The notes beneath the pieces were generated by a model, which saw only the letters and a list, made by a program, of their open reading frames with translations, did not search any database and had not been told where the DNA came from. A DNA stretch of 64,000 nt from Centrapalus pauciflorus (lineage: Eukaryota > Streptophyta > Magnoliopsida > Asterales > Asteraceae), in NCBI GenBank assembly GCA_020465985.1, contig JAANYP010004869.1, positions 1,240,001-1,304,000 on the forward strand. Reading direction: 5' to 3'. Shown here one piece after another: positions 11,053 through 22,040 of the stretch. Numbering within the stretch: the first letter of the stretch is position 1; each line of letters begins with the position of its first letter. Position numbers and translations under genes: made by a program.

Positions 11053-11690
11053 GAACTCAAATCGGGGTTTCGAGTCAAAACCGCACACCAAGTGTTCGGT
11101 GAAATGCCCCAATGAGTTCACAATCGTGTTTGGATTGAATTTTAATGAGTGATCATATTTGAATGTTTAAATATAGTCTAAATGTGTTAATTAGTGTTAT
11201 AGTATTGATAAGAAGTGAGTCCGAGCTCATTTGGAGCTCGGTGTTGCCGGTTGGAGTTTGCGGCCGTTTCGGGACTCGTTCGGAGCCCGTATGAACTCCA
11301 ACGAATCATGGAATGTTAGAACATGATGTTGTTATGTTTAGAAGTGTTTACATGAGTTGGGAAACACAAAATATGTGCAAGAACTCAAAATGGTGTTTTT
11401 AGGCTAAACCGCACGCCAAGTGTTCGGTGAAATGCCTCAATGAGTTCCAAATCATTTTGGAATTGGGTTTCAATGTTTAGATGTATTTTGAATGTCTAAA
11501 CATAGCTCAAGTATGTTTAATAATGCTATGGGATTGGTTAGAATTGATTATGAGCTCAATTGGAGCTCGGTGTTGTCGGTTGGAGCTTTCGGTCGTTTTC
11601 GGACTCGTTCGGAGTCCGTATGAGCTCCATGGAATCATGAATTGTTATGAAATGATTCTATTATGTTTAGAGGGGTTTAAATGACCTTAA
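11053..11690 (+). repeat. Two-copy repeat, about 328 bp, in the 5' LTR
   Basis: The phrases 'ccaagtgttcggtgaaatgc', 'gagctcggtgttg', 'cggttggag' and 'gactcgttcggag' recur in the same order at a spacing of about 328 bases. The same pair occurs in the 3' LTR at about 17,126-17,763. Confidence 0.8.
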
Positions 11691-12326
11691 TATGTTAATT
11701 ATATGGTTGGTAAAGTCTATTTCAATAGCTAGAAGCAATTATGGGAGTTTTGGAGGGTTTTGGTGCATTTTTGGGCATTTAAGGTGCAGTCTGTGGGTGG
11801 ACAGCTGGTTGGTCGCGCCTCTACCCCCTCTGGGTCGCGCCTCTACCAACTTTCTGTCCCCGGAATTCGTTTTCCATGGTTAGGGGTCGATGCTCGGGTC
11901 TTATGCGTCCGATGCACTTCTAAATTTAGTGTTTAAAGGGTTTGAGGGCTTTGATCCATTTCGGAACCTGTAGGGCCTCATTTGGACTTAGTACTTTCGG
12001 TTTGATGTCCCAATACTCTTAGGCCACTCTTAGGGGCTTATATTGTGTTCGAGGGCTTACAGGTGCGCGTTATGAATGCTTCTAGGTGAATCGAGTCGAA
12101 AGGAGCTTGATTGCAAGCTTTAGCCACTCTTGGGGCTAATGTGACGTCGTTGGAAGGCTTTGGAACCCTATAAACCAATCACTGTGAGTTCTAGCATTAG
12201 TGTTATATAATGTTCATGTATATTGTTGTTTTGCCTCATTGAACATGTTGTTGAGCTAATTGTTGATACATTGATAATAGTAGTCTATTTGCTCTCAGTT
12301 CTTACATGTTGATTCATTGGACATAT

Positions 12327-13080
12327 GTGAGGCATCTTAGACCTCACCACACTTGATATGCTTTCATTTGATATCACCCAGAGTTGAGTTAATTGTTGAT
12401 ATTTGTGATAGAAGATGCATATGTACCCTCAATTCTAACATGTATGATTATTCGGGCACATGTGAGGCACGTTGGACCTCACCATGCTGGATATGCTTTG
12501 TAGAAGTATACATCACTGGACCCTATGTGGAGTTATTTGTTAACGCATTGATAGTGTTGCGTAGTTGCCTTCACTTCTTTTATGAATGCTTTATTTGGGC
12601 ATACGTGAGGCACCTTGGACCTCACCATACTCGATATGCTTTGAAGAGATATGACTCGTGGAATACTTTGTGGAGCCATTTGTTGACATATTAACAGTTG
12701 TGTATATCTGCTCTCATTACTTCTATGAATGATTTATCTGGGGCTTATGTGATGCCCGTTGGGCCTCACTATACTTGATATGCTATGTTAAACTATACCC
12801 TGTTGAATACGTTGAGGAGCTATGTGTTGGCATATTGATAATTGTTGCATACTTGATTTCTTTTCTTCTAAGAAAGATTTGTTTGGGCTTATGTGAGGCA
12901 CATTGGACCTCACTATACTTGAGGTGCTTTGTGGAGCTATACCTCGTTCAACACCTTGTGGAGCTAACTGTTGACATGTTGATAGTTGTTGCATACTTGC
13001 TTTCATTCATTCTGTAAATGATTTATTTGGCTTGTGTGAGGCACGTTGGACCTCACCATGCTTGATATGCCCTCAAATGA
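12327..13080 (+). repeat. 143-bp tandem repeat, six copies, in the 5' LTR
   Basis: The landmark gtgaggca(cgt)tggacctcac occurs at 12,327, 12,462, 12,605, 12,749, 12,893 and 13,036, a period of 135-144 bases. The units are diverged, so the array is older than the insertion. It is duplicated in the 3' LTR. Confidence 0.85.
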
Positions 13081-13102
13081 CCTCACCTGAATATCCATGG
13101 AA

Positions 13103-13412
13103 ATGTTGGGCTAGCTCTAAGCCTAAATTGAGCAATAATGTTGGGCTAGCTCTAAGCCTAAATTGAGCAATAATGTTGGGCTAGCTCTAAGCCTAAATTG
13201 AGCAATAATGTTGGGCTAGCTCTAAGCCTAAATTGAGCAATAATGTTGGGCTAGCTCTAAGCCTAAATTGAGCAATAAAGTTGGACTAGCTCTAAGTCTA
13301 AATTGAGCAAGACGTTGGACTAGCTCTAAGTCTAAATTGAGCAATATGTTGGGCTAGCTCTAAGCCTAAATTGAGCAATAATGTTGGGCCAGCTCTAAGC
13401 CTAAATTGAGCA
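13103..13412 (+). repeat. 35-bp tandem repeat, nine copies, in the 5' LTR
   Basis: The unit is 'atgttgggctagctctaagc' plus 'ctaaattgagcaata'. Copies 1-5 are identical, and copies 6-7 share a g-to-a variant (ggactagctctaagtct). The same nine copies are at 19,176-19,485. Confidence 0.92.
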
Positions 13413-13911
13413 CTTGATCATATTGGTTATAGAACATACTCGTTGCTTATCATTGCATGCTTGTATATTACGTATCCTTCTAACCTAGCAACTCACTCAA
13501 CTTTGTTGACCCCTTTTAGTTGTTAAACCCTTTCAGGTAAAGGAAAGCATCACACATGACCATCTTGGTAGTGGATTGGACCTTGACTAGCGGCTCCATT
13601 GTGTTTGCTTATCTTTGATAAAGCTTTGGGGCGGGGATTTAGTGGACTCCCGTTTTGGTATATGCTCGAGAATAAACTTAGCTTTTATGCATGGTTAGAT
13701 AATCTGAATGTTTAACATTTGTAACCCCATCTGCTTCGATCCATGATACGCCACACTTTGCTCATTATTAGGTGACAAAGTGGGTAGTATCATGTTGATG
13801 ACTTTTGAATATTGAAAATTTTAAATTTGACCACATTTCCGCAAGTATATTCTGATAATTATTGTTAATTGTTCGTGAAACATCTATTTTAGTTGGAAGG
13901 GTGTTTCAATT

Positions 13912-13924
13912 TGGTATCAGAGCC
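13912..13924 (+). other. Primer-binding site (initiator Met tRNA type)
   Basis: tggtatcagagcc lies three bases after the end of the 5' LTR. This is the common plant retrotransposon primer site complementary to the 3' end of initiator methionine tRNA. Confidence 0.88.
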
Positions 13925-16249
13925 GAAGTTCAATGACTGAGTATAGTCGACGATACTCAACACTGAACGCGGCTTCAGATGCTGGTATTGACCCACCTAG
14001 GCAACACTAGTAAAACAATCTTAAGATTGAATTCGGCCTAGGATGGGAACGTAAGGGGTAGACCGTAAGTCTATAATGTGGTATATATTTACTCGTGTAT
14101 ATCTTTAATCATCGTAATGTAGCTAATATGGATAATGATGAATTGTGATAGAAATTATGATATGTAATGAACGAAACTCGTATTGCCCCTACTATTTGGC
14201 TTTCTTAATTGTGAAATCTTTTTATGTAAGATAATGACAAGAAAGCATAAAAGTCGATAACCTAATTATCAATATGAATTATGTGAGATTTTGGCATGCT
14301 CATATTAGTGGCAAACCCCATCATTGGTGGGTTGATCATGATAAGCTCGAGCGTATCAATTACCCAACAATATTGAAATGTCGGATAGAAGTGTAATGAC
14401 ACTTATATTGAACTATGAAATAGCTGGTAATGTATGTTGTGGATGAACATACGTGGATAAAATCATGTTCATAGAGATAATAGTTGGCATGTTGCTGTTA
14501 ATTCTGAACATTTGGACTGCTAGTTGAGCATTTGATGACATCTCTATTGCTTATATATGTATGCTTTGTTTGCATTGACATGTTTTTAACATGAACTATA
14601 TGAACCACTGGGTATGCTAATGTGATTTCAGCATGCATGATTTACGATCTGAACATTGATTGGAACAGACTACAATTGCATCTGTTAATGAATTGATATA
14701 ATTGTCGTATTCTACTTGAGGTTGATCATATTTGTTGACATATAATCCTTGAATATGAGATGAATGCATGCTAAATTATCATTATATGAAGAAATGGTAA
14801 GTTAGTTAATGACGGTAAATGCTTACATTCTAACTATGTTGATTGGGTAACAGTTGGTTTTGTTTTGATAATGTACGAGGGAAGTAAGTACATTAGGAGC
14901 ACTAAGTATTAATAGGTTGCATAAATTGGTTTCTGGTGATACTCCACATAGGAGAGAATCGGTCATGGGACGACCCATGAGGAGGGATGATATTTATATC
15001 ACACCGTATTTCGAAAAATGTTGAAAATTATATGTTGATAAGTTATAACGCCCCAAAGGTAGTTGTACCTTACATGTATGAAGATGGATTGACCTTAATA
15101 CATGACATGAGTGTAATAAAGTAAGGTCATTGTTGAAGTACAACGTACAACTGAGGTCAAGTAAATTGTTAATGGTAGTTATGAAAATCTTAAGGGATAA
15201 GTGGCTAATTGATACACGTAGAATTAAAAATGAACTATATCCCTTAGTCACTCACATATTGCATTTCTATGATTCTTGGGCATCGTTCCAAGGTATATAT
15301 ATTAGGTAAAGCTTGACTTGAAACTTAATACAGATTGTATCATATGTGATGACTTTATTGGTTAAATAGTTAATTACATTTTTGGATAATTTCTCTATGA
15401 TCATTTTATATGTCTTAGCTAATGATGTGGTTTGGTCTTGTCATATGTGACAAGACAATTAATTATGTAGTATGGTCACCACCTTGGATAGTGACTCAAA
15501 CTCATGAGATATTTTATGGTCTTAATGTTGAGGAGATAAAAGTGTTTGCTTCTGAAAATGGCACGTATGTTAGAGTCTTTTATGCACATACTGTAGAGGA
15601 AGCTGAAGTATGTTGATATCTCGAGGTAATGAATATTAATTATATATTGTCGACCATGTTATGTAATGGGTTTTGTTGGTGGAAGTGACCAAAATAGTTG
15701 ACCGAGTCGCCATAGGTGCTCATTTTAATTGGTGAAAGACTATCAACCCTGTGAACTTGTTAAAATCATATGAGTTTTATATTAGTAAAACTGGTCTATT
15801 CAAAGTCATAGAGACGTGGCAATGTAATATGCTGAAATTTGACATAAACAGGTAAGGTGTAATTGGATTATCTGAATTATGTAATATGCTGAAATTTGAC
15901 ATAAACAGGTAAGGTGTGATTGGCATGAGAAACATATAGCAGTTAGTAGATGAATATGTCTCTATATTGAATACTTGAAATAGAATAATGCGAATATCAA
16001 GTTGAGAATATGTTATAACAACGTAGAAAGTTAAAAACATATCAAAATAGCCATACATGTAAAATCACACACGCTGATTAAATCTAAAATTTTCTATAGT
16101 TAGTAATGGATACTAATGTATGTAGTTCCCCATAATGGACTTTGGGAATAAATAGTTTGAAAATCCGTGCATTGATGTCTCGGTATACGACCGAGTATTG
16201 AATTGAAAGGTCGTTAAGTGGGGAAACAAAAGGGTCAAGATAGGGTTGA
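13925..16249 (+). mobile_element. Non-coding interior of the LTR element
   Basis: No gag, protease, reverse transcriptase or integrase frame is visible. The only weak coding trace is at 15,566-15,613, where VRVFYAHTVEEAE resembles the V-K-V-L-W…H-T-V-E-E-A-T segment near the Pol C-terminus of Tekay-type elements. A direct repeat of about 45 bp, containing 'tgctgaaatttgacataaac', occurs at 15,831 and 15,889. Other frames are unrecognised. Confidence 0.6.
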
Positions 16250-16348
16250 TTCATTGGAATTTGGAAACATCCTCATAGGTCTTTAATGACTTGTGAAACG
16301 AAGGCCGAGATGGAAGTCAAATATCCGGCGTTGTTTGAGTCTAATTGA
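16250..16348 (+). pseudogene. Remnant of chromovirus Pol C-terminus
   Basis: A 32-codon frame runs from just after a stop at 16,247 to TGA at 16,346-16,348. It contains W-K-H near its start and then CETKAEMEVKYPALFESN. This fits the end of Tekay/Del polyproteins, where a VLWK…EEATWE segment is followed by …DM…YPxLF. It sits directly before the purine tract, exactly where the Pol end lies in a full-length element. It is too short to function and shows from which lineage the element was deleted. Confidence 0.65.
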
Positions 16349-16369
16349 TTCCGTGGGCGGAATCCTTTT

Positions 16370-16383
16370 AAGTAGGGAGGAAT
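16370..16383 (+). other. Polypurine tract
   Basis: aagtagggaggaat directly precedes TGTAACATCC of the 3' LTR, the position for plus-strand priming. Confidence 0.8.
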
Positions 16384-19300
16384 TGTAACATCCCGAAATT
16401 TGCAAAAACAATTAAATACTAAACCAATATGGCATAATAATGGGTTAATGTAGTGTTTAAATCCATCTAGTGTATTTATGTCAAATTCATCTATTTGGGT
16501 ATCGAATTAATTAATTGTTGCATTAAATATCATTATAGCTTATTGCAAATAAGAGATGTAGTGGGAGGGGGTATTGTGCCAAATTGTGGAAGTTGAAGGG
16601 GGGGATTGGCCAAAGGCCAAAAAGGCATCCCTTTTCTCCCCTTTGAACCGTCCAAACCACAACACACACACACACTTCTCATTTTTGGCTTTTGAGAGAA
16701 AAGAAGAGAGAAAGAGGTGAATGAGCTAGGGTTTTGCTTGGATGATCAAGTTTTGCAAGACTTGAGGCTAAATCTTGGATCTTTAATCTTCATTGAAGGT
16801 ATATTCATCTTCTACTCCACTCCATTCTCATCCTCTTCTCCATTTCATCTATTTTGGAGAATGGAACCCAAATGGGTTTAGGTTGAGTTGTTTAGTAAAT
16901 GCTCTAAAATTTTAATATGTTGTTATATGATCAAAATAGAGCCAAAATATGTATATACATTGATAGTTCATGTTGGTTTCGATTAAAAACCATTTATGAG
17001 CTCATCTAGGGCTCAAATTGGTAAATGAATGAAATGTAGCGTTTCTATGCTTATTAGAGCTTGGGATGAGTTCAAATATGTTTATAAATGATTTATTTAT
17101 CATTTGGGAGTAGTAGAAATCGATAGAACTCAAATCGGGGTTTCGAGTCAAAACCGCACACCAAGTGTTCGGTGAAATGCCCCAATGAGTTCACAATCGT
17201 GTTTGGATTGAATTTTAATGAGTGATCATATTTGAATGTTTAAATATAGTCTAAATGTGTTAATTAGTGTTATAGTATTGATAAGAAGTGAGTCCGAGCT
17301 CATTTGGAGCTCGGTGTTGCCGGTTGGAGTTTGCGGCCGTTTCGGGACTCGTTCGGAGCCCGTATGAACTCCAACGAATCATGGAATGTTAGAACATGAT
17401 GTTGTTATGTTTAGAAGTGTTTACATGAGTTGGGAAACACAAAATATGTGCAAGAACTCAAAATGGTGTTTTTAGGCTAAACCGCACGCCAAGTGTGCGG
17501 TGAAATGCCTCAATGAGTTCCAAATCATTTTGGAATTGGGTTTCAATGTTTAGATGTATTTTGAATGTCTAAACATAGCTCAAGTATGTTTAATAATGCT
17601 ATGGGATTGGTTAGAATTGATTATGAGCTCAATTGGAGCTCGGTGTTGTCGGTTGGAGCTTTCGGTCGTTTTCGGACTCGTTCGGAGTCCGTATGAGCTC
17701 CATGGAATCATGAATTGTTATGAAATGATTCTATTATGTTTAGAGGGGTTTAAATGACCTTAATATGTTAATTATATGGTTGGTAAAGTCTATTTTAATA
17801 GCTAGAAGCAATTATGGGAGTTTTGGAGGGTTTTGGTGCATTTTTGGGCATTTAAGGTGCAGTCTGTGGGTGGACAGCTGGTTGGTCGCGCCTCTACCCC
17901 CTCTGGGTCGCGCCTCTACCAACTTTCTGTCCCCGGAATTCGTTTTCCATGGTTAGGGGTCGATGCTCGGGTCTTATGCGTCCGATGCACTTCTAAATTT
18001 AGTGTTTAAAGGGTTTGAGGGCTTTGATCCATTTCAGAACCTGTAGGGCCTCATTTGGACTTAGTACTTTCGGTTTGATGTCCCAATACTCTTAGGCCAC
18101 TCTTAGGGGCTTATATTGTGTTCGAGGGCTTACAGGTGCGCGTTATGAATGCTTCTAGGTGAATCGAGTCGAAAGGAGCTTGATTGCAAGCTTTAGCCAC
18201 TCTTGGGGCTAATGTGACGTCGTTGGAAGGCTTTGGAACCCTATAAACCAATCACTGTGAGTTCTAGCATTAGTGTTATATAATGTTCATGTATATTGTT
18301 GTTTTGCCTCATTGAACATGTTGTTGAGCTAATTGTTGATACATTGATAATAGTAGTCTATTTGCTCTCAGTTCTTACATGTTGATTCATTGGACATATG
18401 TGAGGCATCTTAGACCTCACCACACTTGATATGCTTTCATTTGATATCACCCAGAGTTGAGTTAATTGTTGATATTTGTGATAGAAGATGCATATGTACC
18501 CTCAATTCTAACATGTATGATTATTCGGGCACATGTGAGGCACGTTGGACCTCACCATGCTGGATATGCTTTGTAGAAGTATACATCACTGGACCCTATG
18601 TGGAGTTATTTGTTAACGCACTGATAGTGTTGCGTAGTTGCCTTCACTTCTTTTATGAATGCTTTATTTGGGCATACGTGAGGCACCTTGGACCTCACCA
18701 TACTCGATATGCTTTGAAGAGATATGACTCGTGGAATACTTTGTGGAGCCATTTGTTGACATATTAACAGTTGTGTATATCTGCTCTCATTACTTCTATG
18801 AATGATTTATCTGGGGCTTATGTGATGCCCGTTGGGCCTCACTATACTTGATATGCTATGTTAAACTATACCCTGTTGAATACGTTGAGGAGCTATGTGT
18901 TGGCATATTGATAATTGTTGCATACTTGATTTCTTTTCTTCTAAGAAAGATTTGTTTGGGCTTATGTGAGGCACATTGGACCTCACTATACTTGAGGTGC
19001 TTTGTGGAGCTATACCTCGTTCAACACCTTGTGGAGCTAACTGTTGACATGTTGATAGTTGTTGCATACTTGCTTTCATTCATTCTGTAAATGATTTATT
19101 TGGCTTGTGTGAGGCACGTTGGACCTCACCATGCTTGATATGCCCTCAAATGACCTCACCTGAATATCCATGGAAATGTTGGGCTAGCTCTAAGCCTAAA
19201 TTGAGCAATAATGTTGGGCTAGCTCTAAGCCTAAATTGAGCAATAATGTTGGGCTAGCTCTAAGCCTAAATTGAGCAATAATGTTGGGCTAGCTCTAAGC

Positions 19301-19981
19301 CTAAATTGAGCAATAATGTTGGGCTAGCTCTAAGCCTAAATTGAGCAATAAAGTTGGACTAGCTCTAAGTCTAAATTGAGCAAGACGTTGGACTAGCTCT
19401 AAGTCTAAATTGAGCAATATGTTGGGCTAGCTCTAAGCCTAAATTGAGCAATAATGTTGGGCCAGCTCTAAGCCTAAATTGAGCACTTGATCATATTGGT
19501 TATAGAACATACTCGTTGCTTATCATTGCATGCTTGTATATTACGTATCCTTCTAATCTAGCAACTCACTCAACTTTGTTGACCCCTTTTAGTTGTTAAA
19601 CCCTTTCAGGTAAAGGAAAGCATCACACATGACCATCTTGGTAGTGGATTGGACCTTGACTAGCGGCTCCATTGTGTTTGCTTATCTTTGATAAAGCTTT
19701 GGGGCGGGGATTTAGTGGACTCCCGTTTTGGTATATGCTCGAGAATAAACTTAGCTTTTATGCATGGTTAGATAATCTGAATGTTTAACATTTGTAACCC
19801 CATCTGCTTCGATCCATGATACGCCACACTTTGCTCATTATTAGGTGACAAAGTGGGTAGTATCATGTTGATGACTTTTGAATATTGAAAATTTTAAATT
19901 TGACCACATTTCCGCAAGTATATTCTGATAATTATTGTTAATTGTTCGTGAAACATCTATTTTAGTTGGAAGGTTGTTTCA
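16384..19981 (+). repeat. 3' LTR, 3598 bp
   Basis: It is identical in length to the 5' LTR and offset by 6073 bases. Roughly nine single-base differences were counted by eye and no length changes. It ends gttgtttca followed by the CCCAT duplication. Confidence 0.93.
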
Positions 19982-19986
19982 CCCAT
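19982..19986. repeat. 5-bp target duplication of the LTR element, right copy
   Basis: CCCAT matches 10,306-10,310. Confidence 0.85.
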
Positions 19987-19999
19987 ATTGTCAGGTCTA
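19987..19999. mobile_element. hAT MITE, right terminal fragment
   Basis: attgtcaggtcta is the exact inverse of the left terminus at 9710-9722. Only these 13 bases of the MITE lie right of the LTR element. Confidence 0.75.
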
Positions 20000-20007
20000 C
20001 ATTGACT
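20000..20007. repeat. 8-bp target duplication of the hAT MITE, right copy
   Basis: CATTGACT matches 9702-9709. Confidence 0.75.
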
Positions 20008-20069
20008 CCATAGTTTATGTTTCTTGTATTTGAAATTAATTACTTTTCCTTATGTTTATTTTTCGTATT

Positions 20070-20705
20070 TTATTTTAAATTGATATAATATGAAATTGTA
20101 ATTTTACATATAACATAAAAATAAATTGATATATATTCTAACTAATATTATGAACAATATTATAATTTAGATTTAATTTGAATTAGATTAGTTAAGAAAT
20201 TAACAAATGTCAAAAACATGATGATGACAAGTGACATCATTAGATAATAACAAATAACAAATATAGTTATATTATTTATTATATTTATAGATCTTAAAAA
20301 TAAAAAATTAAATTTATCTTTTTTATACTTTATTTAAATTGATATAATTTGAAATTATAATTTTACAAAAAACATAATATTTATATATTTATTAAAATAA
20401 ATAATTATGAAATATTTGTATTAATTTACTTTTTAAAATTTTAATATATTTTATTTAATATGCATTTTGCTTTTCATATAATTTAATGAATTTATAAAAA
20501 CTAGATATATATTCTAACTAATATTATAAATAATATTAGGATTTAGATTTAATTTGAATTTAAATCATATTACTTAAGAAATCAACAAATGTATGAGACA
20601 AGTGGCATCATTAGATAATGACAAATGAAGGATATAGTTAAATTGTTATTATATTTATAGATTTTAAAAATAATAAATTGAATTTATCTCTTAATTATTT
20701 TATTA
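20070..20705 (+). repeat. Diverged two-copy repeat, about 377-bp spacing
   Basis: The stretch from 20,128 ('gatatatattctaactaata', then 'gatttaatttgaatt', 'catcattagataat', 'atttatagat') is repeated from 20,505 with substitutions. It is non-coding and very AT-rich. Confidence 0.6.
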
Positions 20706-21077
20706 CTAAAATTTTATTTATATTTTCTTGTGCAACGTTATGGTGATACGTGATATTTAAGTGTTATCCTTTATATATGTGTGTGTGTATAGCTAGATTT
20801 CATAACCTTTTTATTTCTTGTACAAATATATATAAATGTTTGTTATATAAATTAAAATTTCAAAGTATATCAATTAATATATACAATTTAATAAATAAAA
20901 GGAAGCTACTTTTCATATTATTTATAAAACTATAGAAATAATAGTTATGACAAATAATAACATTATTTTTATTTTTTTTTAATAACTAATGTTTTTTTTT
21001 TGTAATTTTTAGTTTATATATTTATGAAAAAAAAATTAATTAAAAATATCCACGTAATATGTAGGTCAATAAACTAG
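20706..21077 (+). mobile_element. Helitron 3' terminus (H4)
   Basis: The sequence ends '…gtcaataaa' CTAG at 21,074-21,077 followed by T, preceded by a weak hairpin (ccacgtaatatgtagg). This fits a Helitron 3' end on the plus strand. The upstream repeat at 20.07-20.7 kb is probably part of the same element, but no 5' end was found. Confidence 0.35.
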
Positions 21078-22040
21078 TTTTACAATGACGCATAGAAAAT
21101 CATCCAAAGGCTATATTTTCGTTATAGTTTAGTTAAAACAAAAGAAGTAAAATTCTAAATAAAATGATAACTAGTATACATCATTTTATATTATTATTCA
21201 CAATAAATATGTTATCAGAAACAAGAGAAACACATTTTTATTTTAAAAAACAGAAACAAAAGCACCTCGATCATCCATGCCACGTGGCCAAGAACCTCAC
21301 GTCTCACCCTCCAGCCCATTGCCTTTAAGAATGTCCCGAAGCAAAGGAAAAGGTAGACAATTCGTTAACATTAGTGAGGTTGGCTCCTAATTTAATCTCA
21401 TGATTTAATTTATCACTTTGTAAATTAAAGTGCTCTCGAAAGCCATTAGTATTTAGCTCGCTCCAAAGATAAGCCATAGCTCCTGGTCATGCTTTTTTTC
21501 CTTTTGTTGAACAACCTCGATCCTTTTAATTTGTATCTACTGTGGATGCTCTAATTTTATTCTCACCTTTGATCATCCATAAGGATAGAAATTTGCCATT
21601 AATTGGTGGCCATCTAGGATATTAAACCATGTTTTTTACTGGTCCAAATAATTAAAATATTTTGATTTAGAGGAAAAGTCAATGAATAATTAAAATTTTT
21701 CCTACATTGTTTTTGGTTCCAGGCATGTAACAAGAGAAACACCAATTAATTAATTGTGAATCTTAATTAGAGCGACAACAACACAAATCATGTTCGTATG
21801 TTCTTGGAGTTGGAGTTGGAGTTGGAGGAAAATGTTCATGAAAGGAAATAGGGTATCCATAATACACACACAATAAACCTCGATACATTGGAAACCACGA
21901 AAAATAAAAAATGCATTAAGGACAATATTGGAATAGTTAATTTAAATCTAATTTAATTTAATTAACTTTATTCTCATTAAATTAGAAAACTAAATCAAAT
22001 TAACAAACCTTTCACTTATCCATCCCACTTCCTCTGTCAC
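21078..22040. other. Intergenic DNA, no gene seen
   Basis: It includes a less AT-rich patch near 21,270-21,350 (with ccacgtgg, a G-box-like palindrome) and a triple 'ttggag' run at 21,805-21,825. No frame or element was recognised. Confidence 0.35.

Larger units (their letters stand above)
10311..13908 (+). repeat. 5' LTR, 3598 bp
   Basis: It begins TGTAACATCCCG and ends GTTTCA. It contains a two-copy repeat of about 328 bp from 11,053, two copies of ggtcgcgcctctacc near 11,810-11,850, six copies of a 143-bp unit, and nine copies of a 35-bp unit. Frames annotated here recur exactly 6073 bases downstream in the other LTR and have no protein-like motifs. Confidence 0.93.
10311..19981 (+). mobile_element. 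Non-autonomous LTR retrotransposon, chromovirus-derived (LARD-like)
   Basis: Two direct LTRs of 3598 bp each (10,311-13,908 and 16,384-19,981) flank a 2475-bp interior. Both LTRs begin TGTAACATCCC and end GTTTCA. A tggtatcagagcc primer-binding site follows the left LTR and a purine tract precedes the right one. A 5-bp CCCAT duplication flanks the whole. The interior has no gag or pol gene, only a short remnant of a Pol C-terminus, so the element must have used enzymes from a relative. The long LTRs, initiator-tRNA-type primer site and Pol remnant all fit the Ty3/gypsy Tekay/Del chromovirus lineage. By eye the two LTRs differ at about nine positions, so the insertion is recent. Confidence 0.92.

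Noticed and set aside
11080..11115. PPR-like peptide QVFGEMP encoded by 'caagtgttcggtgaaatgcc'
   Set aside because: The match to a pentatricopeptide motif is seven residues and the frame does not continue as a PPR repeat. It occurs in both copies of the 328-bp LTR repeat and is best read as coincidence.
11481..13017. Five frames of 63-113 codons in the 5' LTR, repeated at 17,554-19,090
   Set aside because: Identical in both LTRs because the LTRs are nearly identical. They have no recognisable domain, overlap tandem repeats, and occur on both strands.
8784..21077. H3 and H4 as the two ends of one Helitron containing the nested insertion
   Set aside because: Both are 3' ends pointing outward (minus at 8784, plus at 21,077). 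A single Helitron has one 3' end, so they must be separate elements.
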